Part shown: piece after piece, positions 1 to 9,272 of the stretch
Numbering within the stretch: the stretch's first letter is position 1
Layout: the number at the start of each line of letters is the position of its first letter
NCBI GenBank assembly: GCA_052161605.1
Contig: CP197409.1
DNA length: 64,000 nt
Reading direction: 5' to 3' (one strand)
From: JBKCUI01 sp052161605
Lineage (GTDB): Bacteria > Planctomycetota > Planctomycetia > Pirellulales > Pirellulaceae
Position numbers and translations under genes: made by a program
The notes under the pieces: generated by a model
Seen by the model: only the letters and a program-made list of their open reading frames with translations
Told to the model about the DNA's origin: nothing
Databases searched by the model: none

Positions 1-167
1 TTGGGAGAGGGAAAATGATGGCGGCTGTACTGTTTTGCCGCTACCATAAAGATTCTCTCCGGTTGATTTTCGTGACGCGGATTTTTATTAGGCGATGCTT
101 CGCTCGCCTAATCCATTTTTTCCCGTCATCCCCCACCTTTGATCCCTCCCTATCCAAAAAGAACCGC

Positions 168-3100
168 ATGAATTTGTTACCGGTCCAGCCATCTTGTTTT
201 GACCAGATTGTATTTCTCCGTTTCGCCGCATTAGTCATTTTGCTGATTGGGCCATGCAAGACTACCCTTCTGGCTGACGAGACTGCTGAACTCGAATTCT
301 TTGAGAACCGCATTCGCCCAGTTCTGATAGAGCACTGTTACGAATGCCATTCTGCAGAATCTAAAGTGCTGAAAGCCGGGCTTCTGGTCGATTCGGCGGA
401 AGGTCTCCGTGTTGGCGGAGATTCCGGTTCGGCCTTGCTACCTGGAGATAGTTCGGGAAGTTTGCTAATGCAGGCTCTTCGTTATGAGAGCACTGAGATG
501 CCCCCGCAAGGTAAGTTGCCCGATCAAGTCATCGCCGACTTCGCTCGGTGGATTGATTCGGGGGCGATTGATCCGAGAACTAACTCATCATCCTTTCAGA
601 AACCTAAAATCGACATTGAAGAGTTCCGCAACTTCTGGTCATTTGTTCCTCCTGCAAAGCCTGAGGAACCTGAGATCAAGCGAACCGACTGGCCTGCCCA
701 TGTGATTGATTACTTTGTATTGGCCAAAATGGAGGAAAAGTCGCTGGAACCGGTAAAGCCCGCCAGCAAGCGTGCATTGATACGACGGGCTACGTTTGAT
801 TTGATCGGACTCCCACCAACCCCCGAGGAAGTAGCGGCCTTTATCAATGACTCGAGTCCCAACGCATTTGAAACTGTTGTAGAACGATTGCTGCAATCGA
901 CCGCTTACGGGGAACGCTGGGGGCGATATTGGTTAGATGTCGCGAGATACGCAGAGGACCAAGCTCACACGTTTAGCGTTACCCCCAACACGAATGGATT
1001 TCGATACAGAGATTGGGTTATTTCTGCGTTCAATTCCGATATGCCTTACGATCTATTCCTCAAGCGACAGATTGCTGCCGACTTGATGGACGAACCCGAA
1101 GAAGATCGTCTGCAACACCTTCCTGCATTAGGCTATTTTGGATTAGGTGCTCAGTACTATAAAAACACGGATGCTGCCAAAGCGGCGGCAGACGAGCTGG
1201 ACGATCGCATTGATACACTAACACGTGGATTCCTGGGGCTGACGGTTTCCTGTGCACGGTGCCACGATCACAAATTCGATCCCATTCCCCAGCAAGACTA
1301 TTACTCACTGGCTGGAATTTTTCAGAGTTCCCGTTTGCACAATGCTCCACTCGTTCCTAAGCCCGAAGTCGAAGCTTACCAGCGAAGCCAAAAGCAAATC
1401 AAAGACTTAGAGGAAGCCATCTCCCAAACGATTGCAACCCAAGGGCCGAGAGTCCGTGAGGCCCGCGTCGAGCAAATTGCGTCTTACATGATGACTGCTT
1501 GGAAACAGTCTCGTGCAAGAGCATTGAAACTGAAACTTCCTTCTGAAAAAATGGCAGAGGATTCCGGCTTGGATGCCAAGACTCTCAAGCGTTGGAGCGA
1601 GTTTCTTCGTAAAGAAGAATCGAAAAAGATCTCTGTGTTAGCGAAGTGGTACGAAGCTATTCAAACCGACTCCGAGCAACAGACCTCTTCATCTCCAGCG
1701 GATACGCTGGAAATCCCCGACACGATTCGCGACGCTGCCCAACAAGTTCAGCGCATCGCGGCTCTACTCCTTCGTCAACGAGATGGCCAACTGTCCGAAG
1801 CAGAAGCAAACGAACTAGCCAAGTCGGTTGATACCGGCAACGCCATCTATCGTAGCCGTCTGGTCACCAAGAGCGAGCCCGTCGTAACAATCGATGTGGA
1901 TATCACCGATTCAAAGGAATTATTTTTGGTTGTAACCGATGGGGGCAATGGCAACAGTTGCGACCACGCCGATTGGGCAGAACCTGTTTTGCTAACAAAG
2001 GATGGCAATGAACTAAGTCTGACGGACCTCAAGTGGCGGGAAACGAAGACCACTTATGGAACTGTCAATGTCGATCGCAATGTCAACGGACAAGGGATTC
2101 GCATTGGCGGAAAGCAGTACCGATTCGGATTGGGGACACACGCCACCTCGATGATTGCCTACGAGCTTCCCGAAGGTGTTACGAGATTCCGAGCAATCGG
2201 AGGTTTGGATAACAGCGGCTCCGATCAAGGAGGCTGCGGTGCCAACGCAAGCGTGCAGTTTCACGTTTATACGCAATCACCTCGCGATGTTCAGATCAAT
2301 CAGGCGGATGTGCTGGATTTGTTGTTCGGAGAAAAAGGGGTATTCGCTGTTGAGTCTGACGAACTTGAGAAGCACTTGCCCCCTGAACAAGCTGAAGCGT
2401 TAGCAGAACAACGCGACTCCTTAAAGCAGCTCAAAGAATCCGCTCCCGCTATGTATCCAATCGCTCACGTTATTGCTGAGGCAGAACCGGCGAACATGAA
2501 GGTTTTCATTCGCGGCAATCCTGCAAACCAAGGGGATGTTGCGCCGCGCCGCTTTCTTAGGATTCTTTGCAATGAAGAGCCAGCCCATTTTCAAAAAGGA
2601 AGCGGTCGGCTCGAACTGGCGGATTCGATCGCTTCAGCAGACAACCCGCTTACGGCGCGAGTGATGGTCAATAGAATTTGGCAACATCACTTTGGTCGAG
2701 GACTCGTAGGGACTCCCGACAATTTCGGTGTATTGGGAGAGAAGCCAACCCATCCAGAGTTGTTAGACTACTTAACCCATCTCTTTCTGGAAAGTGGATG
2801 GTCGATCAAATCGATGCATCGTGAAATCATGCTATCGTCGACGTATCAGTTGAGCACGGATAGGAATGATTCTAATTCCAATATTGATGCAGACAATCAG
2901 TTTTTGTGGCGGATGAATCGCAGAAGATTGCAGATCGAGGCATGGCGTGACGCCCTTTTGGCTGTTTCCGGTCGGCTTGATCCACAACTCGGGGGGCCCT
3001 CAACCAATTTAGCTGATGCCGGCAACAATCGCCGAACGATTTATGCATTTATCAGTAGGCATGAGCTGAACAATATGCTGCGTCTATTTGACTTTCCCGA

Positions 3101-3425
3101 TGCCAATATCACAGCATCGACTCGTACAGAAACGACCGTACCGCAGCAGCAATTATTTGTACTCAACAGTCCGTTCATGATCGAGCAGGCAAGAGCCTTT
3201 GCAAAACGACTGTTGGATGAAGTCGGCGAGGATATAGAAGCACGCATTCATTATGCATTTGAATTGGCTTACGGTCGTTCTGCGACGCAACGAGAAGTTT
3301 TGTTGGCAAAACAATTTTTGTCGGGAGAAGACCAGGAAGAAGAGCGGAGTCTGAATTCGCTCAACCGCTGGGAGCGTTACGCTCAAGTGATTCTGGGTAG
3401 CAACGAATTTATGTATTTGGATTAA
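168..3425 (+). CDS. PSCyt1-DUF1549-DUF1553 (PSD1) c-type cytochrome protein
   Basis: Large exported planctomycete protein, about 1085 residues from the ATG at 168. I chose this start because a hydrophobic signal-like stretch (about residues 15-30) follows it; the frame is open back to 15 but the extra 51 residues look like translated leader. Domains in order: cytochrome c-like PSCyt1 with a CYECH haem motif at 57-61, DUF1549/PSCyt2 (about 175-385), a region that resembles an NPCBM/sugar-binding module (about 570-700, with a GLGTHA motif), and DUF1553/PSD1 (about 805-1080). The biochemical role of this family is not established; the haem site and carbohydrate-binding-like module suggest periplasmic redox chemistry on polysaccharides, which is inference. 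The DUF1501 gene follows after 4 nt, the usual partner arrangement. Confidence 0.9.
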   Translation: MNLLPVQPSCFDQIVFLRFAALVILLIGPCKTTLLADETAELEFFENRIRPVLIEHCYECHSAESKVLKAGLLVDSAEGLRVGGDSGSALLPGDSSGSLLMQALRYESTEMPPQGKLPDQVIADFARWIDSGAIDPRTNSSSFQKPKIDIEEFRNFWSFVPPAKPEEPEIKRTDWPAHVIDYFVLAKMEEKSLEPVKPASKRALIRRATFDLIGLPPTPEEVAAFINDSSPNAFETVVERLLQSTAYGERWGRYWLDVARYAEDQAHTFSVTPNTNGFRYRDWVISAFNSDMPYDLFLKRQIAADLMDEPEEDRLQHLPALGYFGLGAQYYKNTDAAKAAADELDDRIDTLTRGFLGLTVSCARCHDHKFDPIPQQDYYSLAGIFQSSRLHNAPLVPKPEVEAYQRSQKQIKDLEEAISQTIATQGPRVREARVEQIASYMMTAWKQSRARALKLKLPSEKMAEDSGLDAKTLKRWSEFLRKEESKKISVLAKWYEAIQTDSEQQTSSSPADTLEIPDTIRDAAQQVQRIAALLLRQRDGQLSEAEANELAKSVDTGNAIYRSRLVTKSEPVVTIDVDITDSKELFLVVTDGGNGNSCDHADWAEPVLLTKDGNELSLTDLKWRETKTTYGTVNVDRNVNGQGIRIGGKQYRFGLGTHATSMIAYELPEGVTRFRAIGGLDNSGSDQGGCGANASVQFHVYTQSPRDVQINQADVLDLLFGEKGVFAVESDELEKHLPPEQAEALAEQRDSLKQLKESAPAMYPIAHVIAEAEPANMKVFIRGNPANQGDVAPRRFLRILCNEEPAHFQKGSGRLELADSIASADNPLTARVMVNRIWQHHFGRGLVGTPDNFGVLGEKPTHPELLDYLTHLFLESGWSIKSMHREIMLSSTYQLSTDRNDSNSNIDADNQFLWRMNRRRLQIEAWRDALLAVSGRLDPQLGGPSTNLADAGNNRRTIYAFISRHELNNMLRLFDFPDANITASTRTETTVPQQQLFVLNSPFMIEQARAFAKRLLDEVGEDIEARIHYAFELAYGRSATQREVLLAKQFLSGEDQEEERSLNSLNRWERYAQVILGSNEFMYLD

Positions 3426-3429
3426 TACG

Positions 3430-4860
3430 ATGAAGAACCATAAGTGGGACCAAAGGAATTGGATGCGAGGTATGACCCGTCGCGAGATGCTGCATCGCTT
3501 TGGCACTGGAATGGGAGCCCTCGGACTTGCGGGGGTGTTCGCTGCGGACGAGGCTAGATCCGGTGCGTATGCGGGAGAGATTTCCGCAAATCCATTAGCT
3601 GCAAAGCCACCAATGTTTGCTCCCAGAGCTAAGCGAATCATACACTTGTTCATGAATGGTGGCCCTAGCCAAGTCGACACGTTCGATCCGAAGCCAGCTC
3701 TTACCAAATACGATGGCCAGAAGCCGCCAGGAGCTGATTTGAAGACGGAACGTAGAACAGGCGGATTGATGAAATCGCCGTTCAAGTTCGGCAAGCACGG
3801 AGAATCGGGACTGGAGATGAGCGAGCTCTTCCCTCATTTGAGCCGCTGTGCCGATGATCTTTGCGTCATTCGCTCCATGCACACCAACATCCCCAATCAT
3901 GAACCGTCCTTGTTAATGATGACCAGCGGCGAGACTCAGCCAACGAGGCCTTCGATGGGGTCTTGGTTACTCTACGGTTTGGGCACTGAGAACGAGAATC
4001 TACCTGGCTTTGTAGTGCTTTGTCCAGGCAAGCCGGTCGTCGGTCCCGCTCTTTGGGGGAATCGATTTCTGCCGGGAATCTACCAAGGTGCGCAGATTAA
4101 CAATGCCAAAATGGATCCTCGAACAATCATCCGAGATATCAATAACTCGGCTCTTACCTCGAAAGCCCAACGAGAGCAACTCGATTTGCTCAAGGCGATG
4201 AATGAAATGCATTTGGAAGAGAGGGGTGGAAGCGACAATCCTCTTGAATCCCGCATTCAGTCTATGGAGATGGCGTTTCGAATGCAGACTGAGGCGCAGG
4301 ATGTTTTCGACTTGAGTCACGAGACTCAAGCCACACGTGATGCATACGGTAAAGGTGAATTCGCGGATGGTTGTTTAGCGGCACGTAGACTAATTGAGCG
4401 TGGCGTCCGAATGGTGCAACTGTTCTATGGAGATGGGCAACCGTGGGATGATCATGATGATATCTCCAGTCATGCGAGCAAAGCAAAGGCTGTGGACCAA
4501 CCTATAGCAGCGTTGATCGAAGATTTGAAGCAACGTGGATTACTTGACGACACTCTGATTTTATGGGGCGGAGAATTTGGAAGAACTCCTGTCTCAGAGG
4601 GCTCAAAAGGCCGCGATCATAACAATCACGGATTTTCCGTTTGGTTAGCGGGAGGTGGAGTGCGTGGCGGAATGGTGTACGGAGCAACAGATGACTTTGG
4701 ATTCGCTGCGGTGGAAAACAAAGTTCATGTTCACGATCTCCACGCAACGATCTTGCACCTGATGGGGATAGACCACGAGAAACTAACTTATCGCTATTCG
4801 GGTCGCGACTTCCGACTCACCGACGTACATGGACGTGTCGTTCACAATATCTTTGCGTAA
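3430..4860 (+). CDS. DUF1501 family exported protein
   Basis: 476 residues. The N-terminus carries a twin-arginine-like motif (TRREML, 16-21) followed by a Gly/Ala-rich hydrophobic segment, so Tat export is likely. The body shows DUF1501 hallmarks: an MNGGPSQVDTFD segment, conserved histidines (NHEP, DDHDDISSHA) and WGGEFGRTP near the C-terminus; the family belongs to the alkaline phosphatase/sulfatase-like fold group. It starts 4 nt after the PSD1 gene stop, so the two are almost certainly one transcript and probably work together outside the cytoplasm; the substrate is unknown. A paralogue sits at 62777. Confidence 0.9.
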   Translation: MKNHKWDQRNWMRGMTRREMLHRFGTGMGALGLAGVFAADEARSGAYAGEISANPLAAKPPMFAPRAKRIIHLFMNGGPSQVDTFDPKPALTKYDGQKPPGADLKTERRTGGLMKSPFKFGKHGESGLEMSELFPHLSRCADDLCVIRSMHTNIPNHEPSLLMMTSGETQPTRPSMGSWLLYGLGTENENLPGFVVLCPGKPVVGPALWGNRFLPGIYQGAQINNAKMDPRTIIRDINNSALTSKAQREQLDLLKAMNEMHLEERGGSDNPLESRIQSMEMAFRMQTEAQDVFDLSHETQATRDAYGKGEFADGCLAARRLIERGVRMVQLFYGDGQPWDDHDDISSHASKAKAVDQPIAALIEDLKQRGLLDDTLILWGGEFGRTPVSEGSKGRDHNNHGFSVWLAGGGVRGGMVYGATDDFGFAAVENKVHVHDLHATILHLMGIDHEKLTYRYSGRDFRLTDVHGRVVHNIFA

Positions 4861-4956
4861 AAAGCCCAGTAGTCTGGTCGCCAACCCAAGTACCCCTGAT
4901 AAGGTTATCGCCTTCTGCTCTGGCATGAGCATACAGAATACAAACAGGAACACAAA

Positions 4957-7900
4957 GTGAAGCACTATTTTGCGGCTGCCATCCTCTCAATGATCAGCTG
5001 GAGTCTGGTCATCGCTTCAGCTTATGCCCAGACGTTGGACAGTGAACTTCAACCTGTTCCAGTTGGTGAGCTCGCCAACTCTGCGCGGCAGTTGGGTGAT
5101 GCGACTCGCGGGGCTATCATCTTCCATCAACCTAGTATGGCGTGTTCCAAATGCCATGTGGTCGGCGGTGATGAGAAATTGGCTCTCGGTCCCGATCTGT
5201 CTGCGCTTGGAAACGACGTAAGCGATGAGGCATTGGTCGAGTCTGTGCTTCAGCCCTCCAAGACGATTCGCAAAGGATACGAATCGCTGGTTGTGCTGAT
5301 GACGGATGGCAGTGTGATCTCTGGGATTCCAGTTGAGCAGAATACAGAAACAATCGTGATTCGCGATTCGTCGCGAATTGGTCAAACGGTTGCGATTTCT
5401 GTAGCCGATATCGAAGAGGTAAAACAAAGCGAGCTATCTATCATGCCGGCTGGTCAGATGAATCAACTCACCAGTCGCCAACAATTCTATGACTTGATCC
5501 GCTACTTGATCGAGATACGAGATGGCGGCCCACAACGTGCGTTACAGCTACAGCCTTCACCTTCACTACTCGTATACCAACTGCCTGAATACGAAAACCA
5601 TCTAGATCACGCGAAGCTTATTAATGGTTGGGATGCAGGATCGCATCAACGGGGCGAAGCAATCTATCAACGTGTTTGTGCAAATTGTCACGGCACACTT
5701 GATCAACTTGGCTCGCTCCCCACATCGTTGCGATTTGCCGAGGGCAAGTTCAAGAACGGTAGTGATCCGTACTCCATGTATCGCACTTTAACTCACGGTT
5801 TCGGACAAATGACGCCCCAAACATGGATGGTGCCAATCCAGAAATACGATGTGATTCACTACATTCGCGAAACGTATCTGAGAACACACAATCCATCCCA
5901 ATTCACTGAGGTAGATGCGAACTATCTCGCCACTCTGCCAAAAGGCGATACTTTGGGGCCAGAGCCACGTACCATCGAGGCTTGGTCGGCCATGGATTAT
6001 GGGCCAAGTCTAACGCATACCTACGAGATCCCCGGTCCCCAACACAACTTTGCCTACAAAGGGGTTGCGGTACGACTAGATCCCGGGGCAGGTGGGATTG
6101 CGCGGGGTGGCCATTGGATGGTTTTCGATACGGATACGCTGCGTGTTGCCGCAGGCTGGCATTCGGGAGATAACAAAAACCGGAGCAACTTTATCGATTG
6201 GCGAGCGATTCAATTCGATGGTGCACATGGTGTTCATCCGCGAATCGTGGGCGAAGTAGCATTTGCTAACGCTACAGGTCCGGGATGGGGAAGACCAGCC
6301 GATGGTAGCTTTGTCGATGATCAACGCGTCCTCGGTCGAGATGGACGACCGTACGGTCCTCTTCCAAACTCATGGGGCAAGTTCAAAGGCCTTTATCATC
6401 ACGACCAAGATGTCGTCCTGTTGTATTCGGTCGGAGATACCGACGTGTTGGAAATGCCGCGATTGCTGAGTCGCGAAAACGCCTCTCCCATGCTGGCTAG
6501 AACGTTTAATATCGGACCGCGAAGCCGCGATCTTGTGCTACAAGTCGCGGAGCATGCAAGCTCTGATGTCCAGCTACAGCCACTAAGCGGTAATATTGGC
6601 TCGGGGGTAATTGTTGCGGAACAAACCGGTGGAGAGAGAACAGGATTCGTGCGACGAGGCACAACGTCCCAACGTTCCAATCATGGCCCGTTGGTTGCTG
6701 GATTTTCTCCAGAACACATTAAAGCCGAATGGATTCTAGAAGGCAGTAATCTAAGGTTGAGAATCCCAGCAGGTGAAGAGCCGGTAAGGTTCACCATCTG
6801 GATTCCTGCAACGTGGGATAAAGAGGCCAGTATCGATGGAACTGCGTTTACGGCCCCCACCGTCTTGAATTCCGACATGGATCTTCAATCGTTGACTAAA
6901 GGTGGACCGGCTCGTTGGCCACAACGCCTAACGACCAGCATGCGAAAGGGCGGCGATAACGCTCCCTTTTCCATTGATGTTTTGGAGGCTCCTGAAACGA
7001 ATCCATGGCTTGCATTGACCCGATTTACCGGTTTGGATTTCTTCTCGGACGGGCGGCTAGCGGTATGCTCTTGGGACGGCGACGTTTGGATTGTGACGCC
7101 ACGCAGTGAAGGAGAGCAGACTTTGCTGGATTGGCAGCGAGTAGCGTCAGGTATGTTTCAGCCCTTGGGATTAAAGATCTTGGAAGACAAGATCTACCTG
7201 ACTTGTCGCGACCAACTAACAGTTTTGCATGACTTGAATGGCGATGGAGAGATTGACTTCTATGAGTGTCTGAACAACGACCATCAGGTTACCGAGCATT
7301 TCCATGAGTTTGCAATGGGTTTGCAGACGGATGTCGACGGTAATTTCTACTATGCCAAGTCGGGTTGTCATGGCAAGGCCGCAGTCGTGCCACATCATGG
7401 TACTTTATTGAAAGTCGCCGCGGATGGATCGAGAACTGAGGTTTTGGCAAATGGTTTTCGGGCGGCCAATGGTGTATGTCTGAACCCAGACGGTTCATTT
7501 GTAGTCACGGATCAAGAGGGATTTTGGAACCCAAAGAATCGTATTAACTGGGTAACACTCAACGAGGGCGGAAAACCGAATTTTTATGGCAACATGTTAG
7601 GTTATCACGACATCGAAGACTCGTCGGATACGGCGATGGAACAGCCATTGTGTTGGATTACGAACGACTTTGATCGCTCGCCGGCAGAGTTGCTGTGGGT
7701 TGATAGTGCTCAGTGGGGACAATTGAAGGGCTCATTACTGAATTTGTCTTACGGTTACGGCAAAGTCTACTTGGTTCCGCATGAAGAGGTTAACGGGCAA
7801 ATGCAGGGAGGCATGATTGAGCTGCCGCTGCCCACCTTTCCGACCGGTGTGATGCGTGGACGTTTCCATCCCGCCGACGGACAGCTTTATTTGTGCGGGA

Positions 7901-8310
7901 TGTTCGCGTGGGCTGGTAGTGCGACTCACCCGGGCGGCTTGTATCGTATCCGCTACAATGAACAACCCACAGGTCTGCCCATGGAGCTTCACGCATACGA
8001 GTGGGGAATGGAGCTTAAGTTTGCAGACGAAATCGAAGCGGAATCGGTTAGCGATCTAAAGAACTATGCCGTGCAAGCTTGGGATTTGAAACGGACCGCC
8101 AATTACGGTTCGGATCATTACCGCCAACGAACGTGGCCGGTCACTTCTGCGGAGCTACTCTCGGATCACAAGACCCTGCGGCTCAAAATCCCCGAAATAA
8201 CACCGACTTGGGGAATGGAAATCCAGTACCGCCTAAGGGGTCGTTTAGGACATGAATTCAACGGTAAGATTCACAACACCATTCACCATTTGAGAGGATC
8301 CGCAGAGTAG
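4957..8310 (+). CDS. Di-haem cytochrome c / DUF6797 / beta-propeller protein
   Basis: 1117 residues, starting at GTG 4957 with an ACAGGAA ribosome-binding site just upstream. A signal peptide ends near AYAQ (residue 25). Two c-type haem motifs are visible: CSKCH (63-67) and CANCH (241-245). A DUF6797-like region follows (about 340-520, HNFAYKG and DGRPYGPLPNSWG segments), then an NHL/sorbosone-dehydrogenase-like propeller (about 690-1000). Known planctomycete family, probably a periplasmic dehydrogenase or electron carrier; substrate unknown. It lies 96 nt after the DUF1501 gene in the same direction and may be co-transcribed with it. Confidence 0.85.
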   Translation: MKHYFAAAILSMISWSLVIASAYAQTLDSELQPVPVGELANSARQLGDATRGAIIFHQPSMACSKCHVVGGDEKLALGPDLSALGNDVSDEALVESVLQPSKTIRKGYESLVVLMTDGSVISGIPVEQNTETIVIRDSSRIGQTVAISVADIEEVKQSELSIMPAGQMNQLTSRQQFYDLIRYLIEIRDGGPQRALQLQPSPSLLVYQLPEYENHLDHAKLINGWDAGSHQRGEAIYQRVCANCHGTLDQLGSLPTSLRFAEGKFKNGSDPYSMYRTLTHGFGQMTPQTWMVPIQKYDVIHYIRETYLRTHNPSQFTEVDANYLATLPKGDTLGPEPRTIEAWSAMDYGPSLTHTYEIPGPQHNFAYKGVAVRLDPGAGGIARGGHWMVFDTDTLRVAAGWHSGDNKNRSNFIDWRAIQFDGAHGVHPRIVGEVAFANATGPGWGRPADGSFVDDQRVLGRDGRPYGPLPNSWGKFKGLYHHDQDVVLLYSVGDTDVLEMPRLLSRENASPMLARTFNIGPRSRDLVLQVAEHASSDVQLQPLSGNIGSGVIVAEQTGGERTGFVRRGTTSQRSNHGPLVAGFSPEHIKAEWILEGSNLRLRIPAGEEPVRFTIWIPATWDKEASIDGTAFTAPTVLNSDMDLQSLTKGGPARWPQRLTTSMRKGGDNAPFSIDVLEAPETNPWLALTRFTGLDFFSDGRLAVCSWDGDVWIVTPRSEGEQTLLDWQRVASGMFQPLGLKILEDKIYLTCRDQLTVLHDLNGDGEIDFYECLNNDHQVTEHFHEFAMGLQTDVDGNFYYAKSGCHGKAAVVPHHGTLLKVAADGSRTEVLANGFRAANGVCLNPDGSFVVTDQEGFWNPKNRINWVTLNEGGKPNFYGNMLGYHDIEDSSDTAMEQPLCWITNDFDRSPAELLWVDSAQWGQLKGSLLNLSYGYGKVYLVPHEEVNGQMQGGMIELPLPTFPTGVMRGRFHPADGQLYLCGMFAWAGSATHPGGLYRIRYNEQPTGLPMELHAYEWGMELKFADEIEAESVSDLKNYAVQAWDLKRTANYGSDHYRQRTWPVTSAELLSDHKTLRLKIPEITPTWGMEIQYRLRGRLGHEFNGKIHNTIHHLRGSAE

Positions 8311-8342
8311 CCGCTACAACGCAGATTAGCCACTACAACGCA
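8309..8342. repeat. Short direct repeat between convergent genes
   Basis: AGCCGCTACAACGCA (8309-8323) is repeated with one mismatch at 8328-8342. It overlaps the stop of the + strand cytochrome gene and the stop of the - strand ABC gene. Probably a local duplication; it may have relocated one stop codon. Confidence 0.5.
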
Positions 8343-9214
8343 ACGCTATCGGTGTGGATGCGGTCGTACAATGTTCTCAGACCGACTGACTCTACCACCA
8401 CATTATCCAAAGGGATGGATTGCAACAGTTGAAGATGTTTCGAAAAATCCCCGTCCAGTTCAAACTCAACGAGATTCCCTCTTCTTACCACATTGCGAGC
8501 AGCCTCGTGATCGGTAAGATCAAAGGATGCAGTCTTCAGGACTCCGCGCACCCTATGAACTGCCTTCATCGATTTGATGTCGATGGTTTCGACGGCTTCG
8601 CCTCGTCGGAGTATGGCAGCTCGATCGCATATCTCTTCAATCTCGCTTAAGACGTGTGAACAAAAAATAACCGTCGCCCCGGAGGCCTGTGCTTCTTTTA
8701 CCAATACCAGGATCTCGGCACGGACATTGGGATCGAGGTTCGCGGTGGGTTCATCGAGAATAATCACGCTGGTCGTGCAACTCATAACGCAACTGATTGC
8801 TAATTTCTGCCTCATACCGGTCGACATAAATGCAACACGCCGAGACCAATCCAGCTGGAGTCGTTGGGCGATCTTCTTGGCACGTTCGAAATCCCCATGT
8901 GGGTGAATGCTTGAAAAAAACTCGATGCAATCGACACCTCGCATCGTCCGGAACAGTTTGGTCTCGGCAGGTAAATAGCTGGTTCTTTCGCGGACTTTTA
9001 GTGACTCACGGATACAATCAAAACCATCGATCACAGCTTTCCCGGATGTGGGTTTAATGTATCCCAACAAGCTTCGTATGAGGGTTGTTTTCCCAGCTCC
9101 GTTGGGACCGAGCAAACCGAAAACAGATCCTTTAGGGACCTCCAGTGAGCATTCATTCAGCGCGAGAAAATCTCCGTAACGTTTGGTAAGCTTGTTAACA
9201 GATACAATCGTCAT
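8333..9214 (-). CDS. ABC transporter ATP-binding protein
   Basis: 293 residues with Walker A GPNGAGKTT (36-44), a degenerate signature MSTGMRQKL where LSGGQ is expected, Walker B VIILDEPTANLD and a CSHVLSEIE switch histidine. The signature degeneration resembles the CcmA/NatA/YxlF group of ABC-2-type exporters. The C-terminal 70 residues form the extra domain typical of that group. No ABC-2 permease lies on either side in this window, so the partner must be encoded elsewhere. It is 58 nt downstream of the kinase gene and probably in its transcript. Confidence 0.9.
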   Translation of the reverse strand: MTIVSVNKLTKRYGDFLALNECSLEVPKGSVFGLLGPNGAGKTTLIRSLLGYIKPTSGKAVIDGFDCIRESLKVRERTSYLPAETKLFRTMRGVDCIEFFSSIHPHGDFERAKKIAQRLQLDWSRRVAFMSTGMRQKLAISCVMSCTTSVIILDEPTANLDPNVRAEILVLVKEAQASGATVIFCSHVLSEIEEICDRAAILRRGEAVETIDIKSMKAVHRVRGVLKTASFDLTDHEAARNVVRRGNLVEFELDGDFSKHLQLLQSIPLDNVVVESVGLRTLYDRIHTDSVAL

Positions 9215-9272
9215 GCTTTAGAGAATAAAGGTGCTGATAGCGAAAAAACGGGCGGCCACAATTGCCGGAATG